DNA of 64,000 nucleotides from assembly GCA_900766555.1 (NCBI GenBank), contig CAAFVR010000024.1, forward strand, positions 14,777 to 78,776, given 5' to 3'. The stretch is from Helicobacteraceae bacterium. Its GTDB lineage: Bacteria > Campylobacterota > Campylobacteria > Campylobacterales > Helicobacteraceae. Shown here in pieces: positions 63,837-64,000 of the stretch. The notes under the pieces were generated by a model that did not search any database, had not been told where the DNA came from, and saw only the letters and a list, made by a program, of their open reading frames with translations. Positions within the stretch are counted from its first letter, which is position 1. Every line of letters starts with the position of its first letter. Position numbers and translations under genes: made by a program.

Positions 63837-64000
63837 ATGAAAAAAGCAAATAACATAATTAATACAATTGACACAAATAAAGGGGGGGGCAAATAAAAAT
63901 AAAAAGCCGCCAAAACCTCTAATAATACTAAGCGCTATATCATTAATTGGCATAAGCTTAAGCGCAGATGCAAATAACAGCATTTCTCTAGATCTAAGTA
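63837..64000 (+). CDS. Start of an exported, probably surface protein, frame broken by a G8 tract (phase-variable, OFF); 3' end outside window
   Basis: From ATG 63837 the frame reads a basic, Asn-rich start (KKANNIINTIDTNK), then a run of eight G (63882-63889), and stops at TAA 63894-63896. With one G fewer the frame continues to the window edge and encodes a signal peptide: a basic stretch (NKNKKPPK), then hydrophobic PLIILSAISLIGISLSADA, then a mature start NNSISLDLS. So seven or ten G would be ON and eight is OFF. A long, basic N-region before the hydrophobic core is typical of large autotransporters. The mature protein is not seen, so the surface role is inferred. Confidence 0.75.
63882..63889 (+). 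repeat. Homopolymeric G8 tract (contingency locus)
   Basis: Eight consecutive G in an otherwise AT-rich sequence, 45 bases after the start codon; the only G or C run longer than six that I found in the window. Such tracts slip during replication and switch reading frames in Campylobacter and Helicobacter. Confidence 0.85.

Noticed and set aside
1..64000. Recurring GGATCT words as CRISPR-like or interspersed repeat elements
   Set aside because: Spacing is irregular, the shared core is six to nine bases and mostly inside coding regions; it is a word-frequency bias, not an array.

Overview
The window is a stretch of AT-rich bacterial chromosome that I assign to Campylobacterota, most likely the genus Helicobacter. 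The assignment rests on gene neighbourhoods that, from memory, match H. pylori order: flgI / FlgJ-like / flgS / DUF2018 / ispB / hemA / proS / hemC; dppABCDF; lutABC; rplY-pth-lptG-like; cdsA-dxr and mnmG-dapE; ilvC-lpxK-nadE; flaA-magIII; nifS-nifU; rsmD-fliL-acpS. Several features are not H. pylori-like: a complete sialic acid catabolic locus, a full branched-chain amino acid set, pyruvate kinase and a large autotransporter-type surface protein. This points to another Helicobacter species; I cannot name it from sequence alone.

Region by region. (1) 1-1911: C-terminal part of a large outer-membrane beta-barrel protein entering from the left edge. (2) 1908-11949: sialic acid island. A leftward operon (siaP, fused siaQM, nanM, nanQ) takes up N-acetylneuraminate through a TRAP transporter and interconverts its anomers. 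A divergent rightward operon (nanE, nanK, RpiR-type regulator, nanA, nagB, nagA) converts it to fructose-6-phosphate. The 219-base gap between them carries paired GGAGT elements that look like an operator. (3) 12045-21414: a small outer-membrane protein, then an almost gapless leftward run of ten genes from flgI to hemC, plus a tRNA-Pro(GGG). (4) 21431-28337: dipeptide ABC transporter and an isolated trpB. (5) 28573-39681: L-lactate oxidation (lutABC), LPS export permease, peptidyl-tRNA hydrolase, L25, a small S4 protein, compact Sua5, carB, dxr, cdsA. (6) 39736-42737: mnmG and dapE. (7) 42729-49705: ilvA, ilvD, ilvM-like and ilvG facing a divergent ilvC. (8) 49943-52486: membrane protein, lpxK, nadE. 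(9) 52591-55488: flagellin with a sigma-28-like promoter, magIII, coaE. (10) 55495-61178: pyk, nifU, nifS, acpS, fliL, rsmD and an unknown protein. (11) 61218-63672: a 42-residue membrane peptide, an AI-2E family permease and a CitMHS citrate transporter. (12) 63837-end: start of an exported protein whose frame is broken by a G8 tract.

The metabolic theme is use of host-derived carbon (sialic acid, amino sugars, lactate, peptides, citrate) beside core biosynthesis. The most notable observations are the phase-variable surface gene at the right edge, the complete sialic acid locus with its candidate operator, clade-specific insertions in IlvC and ProS, an orphan trpB, and an unusually high density of GATC-centred words (CGGATCT and AGATCT). 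No rRNA, CRISPR array, insertion sequence or replication origin was seen. No stretch longer than about 240 bases lacks a gene.
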